Below the pieces are notes generated by a model, which saw only the letters and a program-made list of their open reading frames with translations, had not been told where the DNA came from and did no database searches. A program made the translations under genes and the position numbers. Source: JAJDIA01 sp031555145 (GTDB lineage: Bacteria; Bacteroidota; Bacteroidia; Bacteroidales; Tannerellaceae). From it: a stretch of DNA of 60,087 nucleotides. Positions 40,709 to 49,949 of this stretch are shown in pieces (positions within the stretch are counted from its first letter, which is position 1; each line of letters opens with the position of its first letter). Location of the stretch: NCBI GenBank assembly GCA_031555145.1, contig JAVBUR010000009.1:1-60087 (forward strand), read 5' to 3'.

Positions 40709-42658
40709 TTAGGCGCTAACGATGACTTTGAATGCCTTATCTCCGGCTTTGATGATGTAGATTCCGGGGCGTAAGGGGAGGCTGGTAGTGCCTTCGGCTA
40801 CCCTTGTACGACGAATGAGTCTGCCGGTCATATCATAGATCAGTACGGGCTGGTTGTTGGTGCCCGAATGGATGATGACCTGTCCCTGGCTACCGGATAC
40901 GGCGGTGGTTGCCATTTCAATATCCTCTGTGCCGGTGGGATGGGTGAAGCGGATATCAAGCAGGATCGAGTCTGTCACGTTCTCAATCGTATAGGTGAAG
41001 GTGTACGGCTTGTGGCTGGTCTCGTTCAGGTCGACGATGTCTGTTTCGTTCATAAACAGGTGGGTGACCTCATGGGTTGGGCGTGACGATTGGTCTTTGA
41101 CTATCACGATGATGGTGTCTCCCTTGGCAATAGGGGGGTCGTAACCGTAGAAGCTAAACCCGTTTTTATTGTAGACACGGACGTCGATATTGTTGGGGGC
41201 ATCGATGTCGATGGTGTAGGTGACGGGGAAGAATTGTACCGGTCCGTCCTTCTCCACGATAGTGTGCGCTTTGTTCCACGGGTAGGCTTTGCTGTAGGCC
41301 TCGCGTGTTCCTTTAGGAACATACAGGCAGAGATAGCGCAGTTGATCATCCGGTTTGGCGTATTTCGTGGTGTCGAATGCCGGCGGAACGGTGGTTTGCA
41401 GACTCAGAGCAGCCAGTTGGGAGCCTTCGAACACGTTGGTTCCAAATCGGGTCAATCCTTTACCGATGGAGGCGTTTGTCAGGAGCGTATGGTGGAAAGC
41501 ACCTGACTTGATCGTCGCTACCTTATCGGGTATTACGATAGAGTGTATCCGGGTATTATTGAAGGCATATTCTCCAATCTCCGTCAGGCTCTCAGGTAAG
41601 ACAACCGATTCGATATCGGCACCTGTAAATGCCAAACTGTCTATGGTGGTCAGCCCTTCGGGCAGGATGAGTGATTGGAGCGTCTGGTTGTAGCGGAAGG
41701 CAAACGTACCGATCGCGGCGGTCGGAGCGGGGATGCTATAGGCGGTGTCTGCTTTGGCATGTGGCCAGGTGACCAACTTCTGCATCCCTTTGGTATATAA
41801 TATACCGTCGGCCGACGACAGGATGGGGCTTCCGTCTTCTACATAGATGGTCTTCAACAGACGACATCCTATAAAAGGATTCGTGCCGACCTCCATTTGC
41901 TTGACAGTCGCTGGGATGGTGATGGTCTCCAGCGGAGTCAGATCAAAGACATAGGATTCGATTGTTTCCACGTTGGCGGGGATGGTAATCGACTTGAGTC
42001 CGGTCCCCGAAAAGGCACCGTCGCAGATTCTCTTCACCTTACCGGGGATCGTGATAGCTTCCAGTTTGCCGCATTCGGCAAAGGCGAGACTGTCGATCAT
42101 TGTTAATCCGGCGGGAAGCGTGACGGAGGAGAGTTCGGCGCAACTATAGAACAGACTGTGCCCAAGTCGCGTCAGATTGTCGGGCAGTACGATTGATATC
42201 AGGCCGTTGCAGTCGGCAAAGGCCACCTCGCCCAAACTTGTCAGGTTGGGCGGTAGGGACAGTGAAGTCAGTTTCCGGCAGGACATAAAAGCCGCTTCGC
42301 CGATTTCTGCCAGGTTCTCCGGAAAGGTGATGGAGGAGAGTTCGAGGCATCCGAAGAAGGCGTGTCTGTCAATCTTTGTCACCTTCTCACCGATGATTAC
42401 CGACTGGAGACGGTCGTTAGACTCGAAGGCTGAGAAGCCGATCCGGGTCACGTCATACGTTTTCTCTTCCACTGTAATTTGTCCGGGGATGGTAAATTTT
42501 ACAGCCAAGTTGTCGGTGTAACCGGTCAGGGTGACTGTGCTGTCGCTGGTCGTTTTGTAAATAAAACCGTTGATTTTCAGTTCTTCTGCATGAGACGCTG
42601 TGGTCAGGAGTAGACATAAAAGAATTGAAGTAAATCTGGAAAAGTGTGCTGCATTCAT
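40709..42658 (-). CDS. BspA-type leucine-rich-repeat surface protein with C-terminal sorting-like domain
   Basis: Exported protein of 649 residues with a signal peptide (about 1-24, ending SHAEE). Residues about 60-430 are a tandem run of ~23-residue BspA/LRR_5 repeats (pattern L--ITIP--V--IG--AF--C--L), about 14 copies. About 460-560 may form an immunoglobulin-like spacer. The tail (about 580-649) has the VLIYDMTGRLIRR...LPLRPGIYIIKAG pattern of type IX-secretion-style C-terminal domains and the related DUF6383 of Bacteroidales. BspA proteins often bind host proteins or other bacteria; the role here is inference. It is divergent from the DUF4833 gene, with a TACTTTTG -7 box at 42684-42691. 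Confidence 0.88.
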   Translation of the reverse strand: MNAAHFSRFTSILLCLLLTTASHAEELKINGFIYKTTSDSTVTLTGYTDNLAVKFTIPGQITVEEKTYDVTRIGFSAFESNDRLQSVIIGEKVTKIDRHAFFGCLELSSITFPENLAEIGEAAFMSCRKLTSLSLPPNLTSLGEVAFADCNGLISIVLPDNLTRLGHSLFYSCAELSSVTLPAGLTMIDSLAFAECGKLEAITIPGKVKRICDGAFSGTGLKSITIPANVETIESYVFDLTPLETITIPATVKQMEVGTNPFIGCRLLKTIYVEDGSPILSSADGILYTKGMQKLVTWPHAKADTAYSIPAPTAAIGTFAFRYNQTLQSLILPEGLTTIDSLAFTGADIESVVLPESLTEIGEYAFNNTRIHSIVIPDKVATIKSGAFHHTLLTNASIGKGLTRFGTNVFEGSQLAALSLQTTVPPAFDTTKYAKPDDQLRYLCLYVPKGTREAYSKAYPWNKAHTIVEKDGPVQFFPVTYTIDIDAPNNIDVRVYNKNGFSFYGYDPPIAKGDTIIVIVKDQSSRPTHEVTHLFMNETDIVDLNETSHKPYTFTYTIENVTDSILLDIRFTHPTGTEDIEMATTAVSGSQGQVIIHSGTNNQPVLIYDMTGRLIRRTRVAEGTTSLPLRPGIYIIKAGDKAFKVIVSA

Positions 42659-42683
42659 TATGTATTAAGCATTTGGTAAGCAC

Positions 42684-42691
42684 CAAAAGTA
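42684..42691 (-). promoter_or_regulatory. LRR gene promoter -7 box
   Basis: TACTTTTG on the minus strand, 26 nt upstream of the LRR gene start. Confidence 0.55.
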
Positions 42692-42777
42692 GGTCGAATG
42701 GGGGAAGCAACCAAGGATACGGGGTGTTTTTTAGCTATTTTTAGTAAAGGGGGTGTGTCGCGCAGATGGGGAAAGGC

Positions 42778-42785
42778 TATATTTG
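42778..42785 (+). promoter_or_regulatory. DUF4833 gene promoter -7 box
   Basis: TATATTTG, 28 nt upstream of the ATG at 42813. Confidence 0.55.
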
Positions 42786-42812
42786 CACCTGTCTATATGT
42801 AACATGTAAATA

Positions 42813-43346
42813 ATGACGATAACAATGAACGTTTGCTCAGCCCGGTGTTTCCTGCTATATCTGTTTGCCTGTATGGCAGGCTGCCTGTGGGCGCAGGAGG
42901 ATACGTATCCGACAACTGAACGGCTGTTTCATATCGAACGGAATAAGAACAGGAACCTGGTGTGCTATGATGTGAACCTGATCGACGGGAAACTCAATAC
43001 CCAAAAGCCGCTTCTCGTATATTGGATCAACCGCGAAGAGACTCCGGGAATGAAAAAAGACCTGAACATGATACAGCGTACGATGGCCTATGGTTATAAA
43101 CTGGTATCTTCCGGTGATGATTCAGCTGAAGTAACCCTGATGGCTTATCCGGGACGTACACTGACGATCCGTAAAGTAGATGGTAAGTATGTTTGCCTTA
43201 TACAGATCGCTAACCAACCTGCCATCCTACATCATTTATATGTAAAGGCTAAAGACGGTAATTTCCTGCGTGTGGATTATGTCGAGCTTTTCGGCCAGGA
43301 GGAAGTTTCCCGAAGCTCCGTATCCGAGCGGGTCAATAACAAGTAG
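42813..43346 (+). CDS. DUF4833 exported protein
   Basis: A small exported protein of unknown function, 177 residues from ATG 42813; ATG 42825 (MNVCSARC) is an equally good start. It has a signal sequence ending GCLWAQ and one compact domain with the RLFHIERNKNRNLVCYDVN and PLLVYWINREE blocks characteristic of DUF4833, a family seen mainly in Bacteroidetes. No catalytic motif is evident. It converges on the S1-domain gene with only 16 nt between stops. Confidence 0.8.
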   Translation: MTITMNVCSARCFLLYLFACMAGCLWAQEDTYPTTERLFHIERNKNRNLVCYDVNLIDGKLNTQKPLLVYWINREETPGMKKDLNMIQRTMAYGYKLVSSGDDSAEVTLMAYPGRTLTIRKVDGKYVCLIQIANQPAILHHLYVKAKDGNFLRVDYVELFGQEEVSRSSVSERVNNK

Positions 43347-43362
43347 TCGTTCTGCCAAATAG

Positions 43363-44196
43363 TTACGGAATCAGACGTATGCCGTCTGCCTCGATGGAGA
43401 TCATCTGCTGCTTGTACAGCGTGCCAATGGCTTGCTTAAATGCTTTTTTGCTGCAACGGAACAGGGCGTAGATCTGTTCGGGTTCGCTTTTGTCGTGTAC
43501 GGCAAGAAAACCACCCTGCGCCTTGAGCGATTCCAGGATGGTACCGGCGATACCCTCTACTTTGCGATACCCCAGCGGAGTGAGGCTGACGTCGATCTTG
43601 TCGTCTTCGCGTATATCCTTGATATACCCCTTGACAGCTTCGCCTTTCTCCAGGCGACGGAATACTTCGTTATGATATACCAACCCCCAATGTTTGTTGT
43701 TGATGATCACGCGGTAACCGATCTCCGTTTCGTCGGCCACCAACAGGTCGACTTCCTGATTGTATGGATAGTCGGGCGGCGTATTGCTGAGGAACTTGTC
43801 GATCCGGGCGGAAGCCATGATGCGGCCGGTTACATGGTCGAGGCGGACATAGACGAGGTACCAGCGTCCTTCCTGCATCGCCATTTTCTGTTCCTTGAAA
43901 GGGACGAGCAGGTCTTTCATGATTCCCCAGTCGAGGAAGGCACCGGTGTTGGTGACTGATTTGACGCACATGAATTTGAATTCGCCCACTGTGGCGTGGG
44001 GACGGGCTGTGGTGGCGATCAGTCGGCCTTCGTTGTCGTGGTAGATAAATACTTCCAGTTGGTCGCCCGGTTTAACGTTATGAGGTACATAGCGGGCGGG
44101 AAGCAGTATTTCCTGTCCGTCTCCTCCGTCCAGATAGACACCAAAATCAAGATCCTTGACGATGGTGAGGGTGTTGTATTGTCCGATAGCGATCAT
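43363..44196 (-). CDS. S1-domain RNA-binding protein (CvfB/YitL family)
   Basis: Cytosolic 277-residue protein with consecutive S1-like OB folds and a C-terminal winged-helix-like segment, the architecture of CvfB/YitL. It has an N-terminal S1-like domain (about 3-62, LDFGVYLDGGDGQEILLP), a second (about 70-130, SVTNTGAFLDWGIMKDLLVPF), a third (about 140-215) and a helical C-terminus (about 220-277, ending ISIEADGIRLIP). A role in RNA binding and regulation is inferred from the family. The promoter is a TAAGTTTG box at 44216-44223. It is divergent from the polysaccharide operon. Confidence 0.88.
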   Translation of the reverse strand: MIAIGQYNTLTIVKDLDFGVYLDGGDGQEILLPARYVPHNVKPGDQLEVFIYHDNEGRLIATTARPHATVGEFKFMCVKSVTNTGAFLDWGIMKDLLVPFKEQKMAMQEGRWYLVYVRLDHVTGRIMASARIDKFLSNTPPDYPYNQEVDLLVADETEIGYRVIINNKHWGLVYHNEVFRRLEKGEAVKGYIKDIREDDKIDVSLTPLGYRKVEGIAGTILESLKAQGGFLAVHDKSEPEQIYALFRCSKKAFKQAIGTLYKQQMISIEADGIRLIP

Positions 44197-44215
44197 GTCG
44201 ATATGTATTTGAGGG

Positions 44216-44223
44216 CAAACTTA
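44216..44223 (-). promoter_or_regulatory. CvfB-like gene promoter -7 box
   Basis: TAAGTTTG on the minus strand, 20 nt upstream of the gene start. Confidence 0.5.
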
Positions 44224-44272
44224 CGCTTTTTTAGACGGATGAAGCGGAAAAAAGTATGTTTTTTGTCGGCTC

Positions 44273-44298
44273 ATGCAGCAATATTTCATTTGCTGCAT
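44273..44298. promoter_or_regulatory. Inverted repeat upstream of the polysaccharide operon
   Basis: Perfect 9-bp arms ATGCAGCAA and TTGCTGCAT around an 8-nt spacer, centred about 80 nt before the first gene. A second palindrome ACGTATAATACGT lies at 44327-44339. No good -7 box was found in this gap for the operon, so these may be operator sites or parts of a non-standard promoter. Confidence 0.45.
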
Positions 44299-44367
44299 CG
44301 TTAGTATAGCAGTGTTTAACATAAAAACGTATAATACGTATAACCGAAGATAATAAAACAGTGACTT

Positions 44368-45210
44368 ATGATAAGAGCAGTAGTGAAGAACGCCTTGTTT
44401 GTTTGTGCCGTATGCCTGATGTTTGCATGTAAGACTCCTAAGGATATCGCTTATTTCCAAACGGGATATGATCTGACCGAAGAGCAGATCGCCCAAATGA
44501 AAAGTTACATCGACCCCGTGATCAAGGTAGGTGATGAGTTGACGATCGTTGTTTCGTCTTCAGACCCGCTGGCCGTTTCATCCTTTAACCTGCCGTTGGT
44601 GTCGTTCGTGCGGGAAAGTGTGGTGTCGAGTGCTTCTACGACAAGCAATTCCGGGCGCGAGACGAGCGCTTCGCAGGCGATGCAGACCTATATGGTCAAT
44701 TCCGACGGTAATATCAATTTCCCGGTATTGGGGCAGGTGAAGGTGATCGATATGCGTAAGCAACAGGTGGTTGATCTGTTGCGTGAACGTATCAAGGAGT
44801 ATGTAAAAGAACCGATTGTGAACCTGAATATCATTAACTATAAGGTGACCGTACTGGGTGAAGTAAATCGTCCGGGTAGTTATGCCGTAAGCTCCGACCG
44901 TGTGTCTATCCTCGATGCACTGGGATTTGCCGGGGATATGACTATCTATGGCGACCGTAAGGACGTAAAGGTCGTCCGTGATGTGAACGGCGTGCGGCAA
45001 ATGTACCTGTACGACCTGACGAAGAGCGATTTCCTGGCTGACCAGAACTTCTATCTTCAGCAAAATGATGTGGTATATGTCGAACCCAATGATAAACGAA
45101 AGAAGAATTCACGTTATAGCCAGCAGGAACAGTTTACCTTGTCGGTGGTGACGGCGATTGTCAGCGTCTGCTCACTGATATCAGGGGTTGTCCTTTCGCT
45201 TGCAAGATAA
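44368..45210 (+). CDS. Polysaccharide export lipoprotein (Wza-like)
   Basis: Outer-membrane polysaccharide export protein. The 280-residue product has a lipoprotein signal (VCLMFAC, Cys21), a polysaccharide-export domain (about 45-150, IDPVIKVGDELTIVVSSSDP) and a SLBB domain (about 155-240, KVTVLGEVNRPGSYAV). A hydrophobic C-terminal segment (about 255-278) may insert in a membrane. It is shorter than E. coli Wza, as usual in Bacteroidetes. It is the first gene of a plus-strand operon running to about 58.5 kb and is followed 38 nt later by the Wzz-like partner. Confidence 0.92.
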   Translation: MIRAVVKNALFVCAVCLMFACKTPKDIAYFQTGYDLTEEQIAQMKSYIDPVIKVGDELTIVVSSSDPLAVSSFNLPLVSFVRESVVSSASTTSNSGRETSASQAMQTYMVNSDGNINFPVLGQVKVIDMRKQQVVDLLRERIKEYVKEPIVNLNIINYKVTVLGEVNRPGSYAVSSDRVSILDALGFAGDMTIYGDRKDVKVVRDVNGVRQMYLYDLTKSDFLADQNFYLQQNDVVYVEPNDKRKKNSRYSQQEQFTLSVVTAIVSVCSLISGVVLSLAR

Positions 45211-45248
45211 AGATAGAATCAATAAGAAAAAACGTTTAGGCTGGATAT

Positions 45249-46838
45249 ATGGAAAAATATGCTGAAGACTATGCTCCCGTGAGCCTCTTTAAGGGACTGA
45301 AGAATTTGTTGCAATACTGGAAATGGTTCCTGACCTCAGTCGTATTGTGTGTGCTGTTGTCTGTGTTGTATCTGCTTATCACACAGAAAGTATATCAGAT
45401 TGACGCCAATGTGTTGATCAAGAACGATACGGAAAAGGGAAGTTCGGGGGGTATGTCGGGCATGCTGCAAGGTTTTTCTTTCGGTAGTTCGTTGAGCGCC
45501 GGGGGAGGTAGTGTGGATGATGAATTATTGTTGATCAGTTCGTACTCACTGGTGCGGAAGACAATCGCAGAACTGGGCCTGAATGTGAGCTATACATCGG
45601 GTGGAATGTTTACAAAGAAAGACTATTATAACGATTCTCCTTTTACCGTGACTTCGGTAGACAGCCTTGCCGAAAACTTTGCCAGTGTGATTGTGTTTAA
45701 GATCAAAGCGGATGACGACGGTTCGGTGAAAGTAAAAGCGAAGGAAGGATGGTCGACGATCGGAGAAGCTTCCGGCAAAACCTATCCACTTGAAATAGTA
45801 ACCACATACGGGAAGTTCCTGGTGAATAAGACGCCTGCCTTTGATAAGGAAAAAATCAGTTCGATGGAAGCGGTATTCATGGGATACAATCTGGCGACAG
45901 AGATACGCCAGTATTCGCTTGAAATATCCATCCCCGAAGAAAAAGCCAACGGTATCAACCTGAGCGTGCAGGAAACAAATATCCCTAGGGGGAAAGCCTT
46001 CCTGAATACGATGGTTGCTATCTACAACCGGGAAGGAATTGACGATAAGAATATCTCTGCCAACCGTTCGGCCGAATTCTTCGACCAGCGTATCCGGTTG
46101 AATGAAACCGAGTTGCGGGAAGTCGAACAACGCTTGCAGATATTCAAAACGGATAACAACCTGACCGACCTACAGGTGGAAGCAGAGATCATGTTGACCA
46201 AGAACGGAGACTTCAAGGAGAAACTGATTGATTCGGAAATCCAGTTCAAGACCGTGAGCCTGATCGAAGACTTCCTGCGCGACCCCGAAAACCAATATGC
46301 GTTGGCTCCTTTCAACCTGGGCGTGATGGAGAAGACAGCTTCCGAAGGTTTGCAACAATATAATGATTTCCTATTGGAACGCGCTCGTCTGTTGCGAAGC
46401 ACGACCGAAGATAACCCCAATGTACAGATGCTGAACAGCCAGGTCAATATCATGCGGAACAACGTGCTGGAAACCCTCAAGAGCATCAAGGCCGGTTTCA
46501 ATTTTGCCCGTGCCGACCTGAGCCAGCAGGAACAAGATTTTGTGTCGCGTATCAAAAAGATGCCCGAACAGGAACGGGAGTTCCTGGAAATCAAACGCGA
46601 GCAAATGATCAAGTCCGAACTGAACCTCTATCTCCGTCAGCAGAAAGAAGAAACAGCTATGAAACTGGCTAATTCGATGGAAAAAGCCAAGATTGTCGAT
46701 GCCGCTTACAGCCTGAGCAAACCGGTTAAGCCGAATAAATTGTTTGTCTTCTCCATCGCCTTGATCCTGGCGTTGATGATCCCGATCTGTTCGCTGGTGA
46801 TGAAAATGATCCTGAAGGAAATAAAGGAAGTGGAATAG
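45249..46838 (+). CDS. Wzz/GumC-like polysaccharide co-polymerase
   Basis: Inner-membrane chain-length determinant that contacts the export protein. The 529-residue product has two membrane segments (about 32-52 and 503-523), a periplasmic Wzz domain after the first, and a long coiled-coil stretch (about 265-475). A C-terminal Pro-containing motif LSKPVKPNKL precedes the second membrane helix. It stops after that helix, so the cytosolic tyrosine-kinase domain of some homologues is absent. No separate kinase is encoded in the window. Confidence 0.92.
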   Translation: MEKYAEDYAPVSLFKGLKNLLQYWKWFLTSVVLCVLLSVLYLLITQKVYQIDANVLIKNDTEKGSSGGMSGMLQGFSFGSSLSAGGGSVDDELLLISSYSLVRKTIAELGLNVSYTSGGMFTKKDYYNDSPFTVTSVDSLAENFASVIVFKIKADDDGSVKVKAKEGWSTIGEASGKTYPLEIVTTYGKFLVNKTPAFDKEKISSMEAVFMGYNLATEIRQYSLEISIPEEKANGINLSVQETNIPRGKAFLNTMVAIYNREGIDDKNISANRSAEFFDQRIRLNETELREVEQRLQIFKTDNNLTDLQVEAEIMLTKNGDFKEKLIDSEIQFKTVSLIEDFLRDPENQYALAPFNLGVMEKTASEGLQQYNDFLLERARLLRSTTEDNPNVQMLNSQVNIMRNNVLETLKSIKAGFNFARADLSQQEQDFVSRIKKMPEQEREFLEIKREQMIKSELNLYLRQQKEETAMKLANSMEKAKIVDAAYSLSKPVKPNKLFVFSIALILALMIPICSLVMKMILKEIKEVE

Positions 46839-46851
46839 TAGGCGCCGTTTT

Positions 46852-48105
46852 ATGGAAGATAAAAATGAGCGGACATATCTAAGTAAGGTTGAATATGCCG
46901 GATTGATTTTCGGTCTCTTGGCTATCGTGTTGTTTGGATACCGGAACCAGGTGGTCGTGTTCGGCGTACCCTTGATTATCTCCTGTTACTTTATCGGAAA
47001 GAACTTGCAGGAACTCCGGAACCTGACTGTTCTTTTGCCGCTGGCTCTCTTGTTGATCCTTGGTACACGTGTTGGTACGGGATTCCACTATATCCATATC
47101 CTACGAGACTATGCCTATTTTTCGTCGCCGTTGGCGGCGTTTGCAATGGGGTATTTTCTTTGGAAACGGATGCCTTTCAACACCTTTCTGTTTTGCCTGG
47201 TATTGTTTGGGACGCTGTATTCCCTGTTTTATTTCCTGCAAGTCACCCTTGAATATGATACGCTTTTTATGGCGAATACCAAGCAGACGCGTTACGGAGT
47301 GGGAACCGGTATGCCGCATCCGGTACTGGCGGTAACGATTATTATTTGCGGCTCCCGTTTCCTGAAAGGTTTTAATGTGGGTGCGTTGCAGTGGTTGGCC
47401 TGTTTGTGCATCAACCTGCTGGCTATCTATTACTTTGCTTCCCGCGTGTATTACTTCACCTTGTTGTTGTTCCTGGTTCCGCTGTTGTATGATGCTTTTG
47501 TGAGCCGTTATAGGCGGGCCGGCAACTATTTGTTCTGGGTGTTTGTCGCAGTTTTGGTTGTGGGGATTGTCATGATGCTGCGGGGAGATAGTTTTATTGC
47601 AGAGAAACTGAAAAGTTCGCTTGCGGAAATGTTTATCGGTGAACTGGATAATTATGAATCGGTGATCCATAACTGGCGGGCTTATGAGCTCTATGAGGCG
47701 GTTAGTACATTCCTGAACGGGAATATCCTGCAAAAGGTGTTCGGTTTTGGTTTTGGGATGACGGTCTATCTGAAATACGGTTTGCTCATGCCGCTGATGA
47801 CGCTCAGCCATATCCCTATTTTCCATAACGGCTTTGCCTATGTGCTGGTCAAGACCGGCCTGCTGGGTATCGTACTGGTGTTGTTCTTTTCAGCCTTGTT
47901 GCTATACAAGGGATATACATATGCCAAGGGGGAAAAGGAACAACGTTTCAAGTTATTCCTGTTGGCCTCCAGTGTGCTTTCATTCAATTTTTCGATGTTG
48001 GTAGTCAATGGCTTCTTCGCTGGTGAATCATGTATATTGGTCATTCTGACCGGTTATGTCTATTCGGCTTTGCGCGACGATTATAAAAAACGGATGGCGG
48101 CATGA
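46852..48105 (+). CDS. O-antigen polymerase/ligase-like membrane protein (Wzy/WaaL type)
   Basis: An integral membrane protein of 417 residues with about 10-12 predicted helices and a larger periplasmic loop (about 240-320). Position between the co-polymerase and the glycosyltransferases suggests Wzy, the repeat-unit polymerase; sequence alone cannot exclude a ligase. It starts 14 nt after the Wzz-like gene and overlaps the next gene by 4 nt (ATGA). Base use is somewhat AT-richer than in the flanking housekeeping genes, as is common for polymerases. Confidence 0.8.
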   Translation: MEDKNERTYLSKVEYAGLIFGLLAIVLFGYRNQVVVFGVPLIISCYFIGKNLQELRNLTVLLPLALLLILGTRVGTGFHYIHILRDYAYFSSPLAAFAMGYFLWKRMPFNTFLFCLVLFGTLYSLFYFLQVTLEYDTLFMANTKQTRYGVGTGMPHPVLAVTIIICGSRFLKGFNVGALQWLACLCINLLAIYYFASRVYYFTLLLFLVPLLYDAFVSRYRRAGNYLFWVFVAVLVVGIVMMLRGDSFIAEKLKSSLAEMFIGELDNYESVIHNWRAYELYEAVSTFLNGNILQKVFGFGFGMTVYLKYGLLMPLMTLSHIPIFHNGFAYVLVKTGLLGIVLVLFFSALLLYKGYTYAKGEKEQRFKLFLLASSVLSFNFSMLVVNGFFAGESCILVILTGYVYSALRDDYKKRMAA

Positions 48106-48869
48106 AGTTATTCAGCATTATCATAGCAACCCATCATGCGGCGGAAACCTTACCGCGATGCCTGGATAGTATCCGGGGGCAAAAAGCGGCGGATGTGGAG
48201 TTGTTACTGATTGATGCGCTGTCGACCGATGCAACCCTCTCGGTGGTAGAACAAAATAAAGATATAGTAGATTACGCTATCAGCGAAAAAGATACGGGTA
48301 TTTATGATGCCTGGAATAAAGGCGTACGTGCCGCCAACGGACAGTGGATCCTGTTTTTGGGAGCAGACGATTATCTCCTGCCCGGAGCCTTGGATACCTA
48401 TCGCCGTTTTCTCTTGTCATCAGGAACGGGTTATGACTACATTTCCGCCCAACTACAGTATGTGGATGAGCAGGGACGTTTGCTGAAAAACGTGGGTGAG
48501 GCCTGGGACTGGAATCACTTCCGGCAGAAGATGACCGTAGCCCATGTCGCCTCCCTGCACAACCGGACGCTTTTCGAGGAAGTGGGATTGTTCGATCTGT
48601 CGTACCGGATCTGTGCGGATTATGAACTGTTGTTGCGGAAGCAAGCCGCCTTGAAGGCCGGATTTGTTCCTGCCCCCATAGCGGTGATGCAAATGGGAGG
48701 TGCCAGTTTCAGCGTTGCAGCGATCTGGGAAACCTGCCGGATACTTTGTCAGATAGAGCAACCGTCCCTGTTCCGGAAGTACATGATGTGGGGCCGGAAG
48801 ATGGGCGAGTTTTATTTCTTCCGTTTACGGATTCCCTACAAACGATGGCGTCAAAAGCGGGAGGCATGA
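48102..48869 (+). CDS. Family 2 glycosyltransferase
   Basis: A GT-A-fold sugar transferase of 255 residues acting on the lipid-linked repeat unit at the cytosolic face of the membrane. Visible are FSIIIATHHAAETLPRCLDS at the N-terminus, the ISEKDTGIYDAWNKGVRAANGQWILFLGADDY block (about 64-96, with the metal-binding acidic motif) and a family-typical DLSYRICADYELLLR. Sugar and linkage cannot be predicted. It overlaps the polymerase gene by 4 nt. Confidence 0.9.
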   Translation: MKLFSIIIATHHAAETLPRCLDSIRGQKAADVELLLIDALSTDATLSVVEQNKDIVDYAISEKDTGIYDAWNKGVRAANGQWILFLGADDYLLPGALDTYRRFLLSSGTGYDYISAQLQYVDEQGRLLKNVGEAWDWNHFRQKMTVAHVASLHNRTLFEEVGLFDLSYRICADYELLLRKQAALKAGFVPAPIAVMQMGGASFSVAAIWETCRILCQIEQPSLFRKYMMWGRKMGEFYFFRLRIPYKRWRQKREA

Positions 48870-48870
48870 T

Positions 48871-49944
48871 ATGAAAAAGAAAGTAGTCTTATATCATTTA
48901 TACAACGATTACAGCGGTAGCCCCCATGTGCTGGCCACGATTATCCGTGGGCTGATGCAGCAGGGGGGTGATGTGGAGCTTGTTGTTTCCGATTCGCCCG
49001 GTTTTTTGTCCGGAATCGAAGGCTTGCGTTATCGTTTCTTCCGTTATACTTGGACGCCAAGCAAGTTGCTGACATTTATACGCCTGGTATTTGCACAGAT
49101 ACATATGTTCCTGATTGCTTGCCGTTATCCGGCCAAGGATACGGTTTTCTACCTGAATACGATTTGCCCTTCCGGCGCTGCCTTGGCTGCCCGGATAAAA
49201 GGGATACCGGTGGTGTATCATGTGCATGAGGCCTATGTCTGCCCGAATGTGGTACACCGTTTTTACCGTCAGGTTTGGAAGAGGTGTGCGACGCGGACTA
49301 TATTTGTTTCTGCCTGGCTTAAAGATTATTATGGAACGGACGGTGCCCATTCGGCGGTTGTCTACAGTGGTTTGTCCGAGCAGTTCTTGTCAGGTATTCT
49401 TCCTGCTGCATCTCCCGGTTATTCCAAGACGGTTTTAATGGTCAGTTCGCTGAAAGCCTATAAAGGAGTGAACCAGTTTGTGGCATTGGCCGGCCTGTTG
49501 CCCCAATACCGGTTTAATCTGGTCGTCAATGTGCGGGAGGAAGAGGTCCATTCGTTTTTTGGAGCAGACCTTCCGACGAACTTACAGATCTATCCCAGGC
49601 AAACGGATATTCATCCTTTTTTGTCAAAAGCAGACGTTGTAGTCAATTTATCTATACCTTCGCTGTGCATTGAAACTTTCGGGTTGACTTTGTTGGAAGC
49701 ATTCAGTTATGGCATTCCTGTTATTTGTCCGCCGGTGGGGGGACCGTTGGAATTGGTGACAGACGGATGTGAAGGGTTTGCTGTCGATTCCAGGGAACTG
49801 GATAAGGTGGCAGAGAAAATTGTTTTCCTGTTGGAATCGGGAGTGTATGAAGACTTTTCGAAAGCCGCATGGGTTAAATCGGTACAGTTTACATCCGCAC
49901 GTCAACTGGAGGGGATCATGCAACAATTAAATGTGTTTGATTAG
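48871..49944 (+). CDS. Family 4 glycosyltransferase
   Basis: A retaining GT-B-fold glycosyltransferase of 357 residues. The N-terminal domain starts MKKKVVLYHLYNDYSGSPHVLA. The C-terminal nucleotide-sugar domain has LMVSSLKAYKGVNQFVALA (about 189) and the donor-binding ETFGLTLLEAFSYGIPVICPPVGG segment (about 268-291) with the E-x7-E pattern. It begins one base after the preceding stop, so coupling is likely. Donor and acceptor are unknown. Confidence 0.9.
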   Translation: MKKKVVLYHLYNDYSGSPHVLATIIRGLMQQGGDVELVVSDSPGFLSGIEGLRYRFFRYTWTPSKLLTFIRLVFAQIHMFLIACRYPAKDTVFYLNTICPSGAALAARIKGIPVVYHVHEAYVCPNVVHRFYRQVWKRCATRTIFVSAWLKDYYGTDGAHSAVVYSGLSEQFLSGILPAASPGYSKTVLMVSSLKAYKGVNQFVALAGLLPQYRFNLVVNVREEEVHSFFGADLPTNLQIYPRQTDIHPFLSKADVVVNLSIPSLCIETFGLTLLEAFSYGIPVICPPVGGPLELVTDGCEGFAVDSRELDKVAEKIVFLLESGVYEDFSKAAWVKSVQFTSARQLEGIMQQLNVFD

Positions 49945-49949
49945 AGTTT

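Noticed and set aside
44197..44367. Invertible (phase-variable) promoter for the polysaccharide operon
   Set aside because: The inverted repeats found are only 9 and 5 bp with 8- and 3-nt spacers, so there is no room for a promoter between them, and no recombinase gene is nearby.
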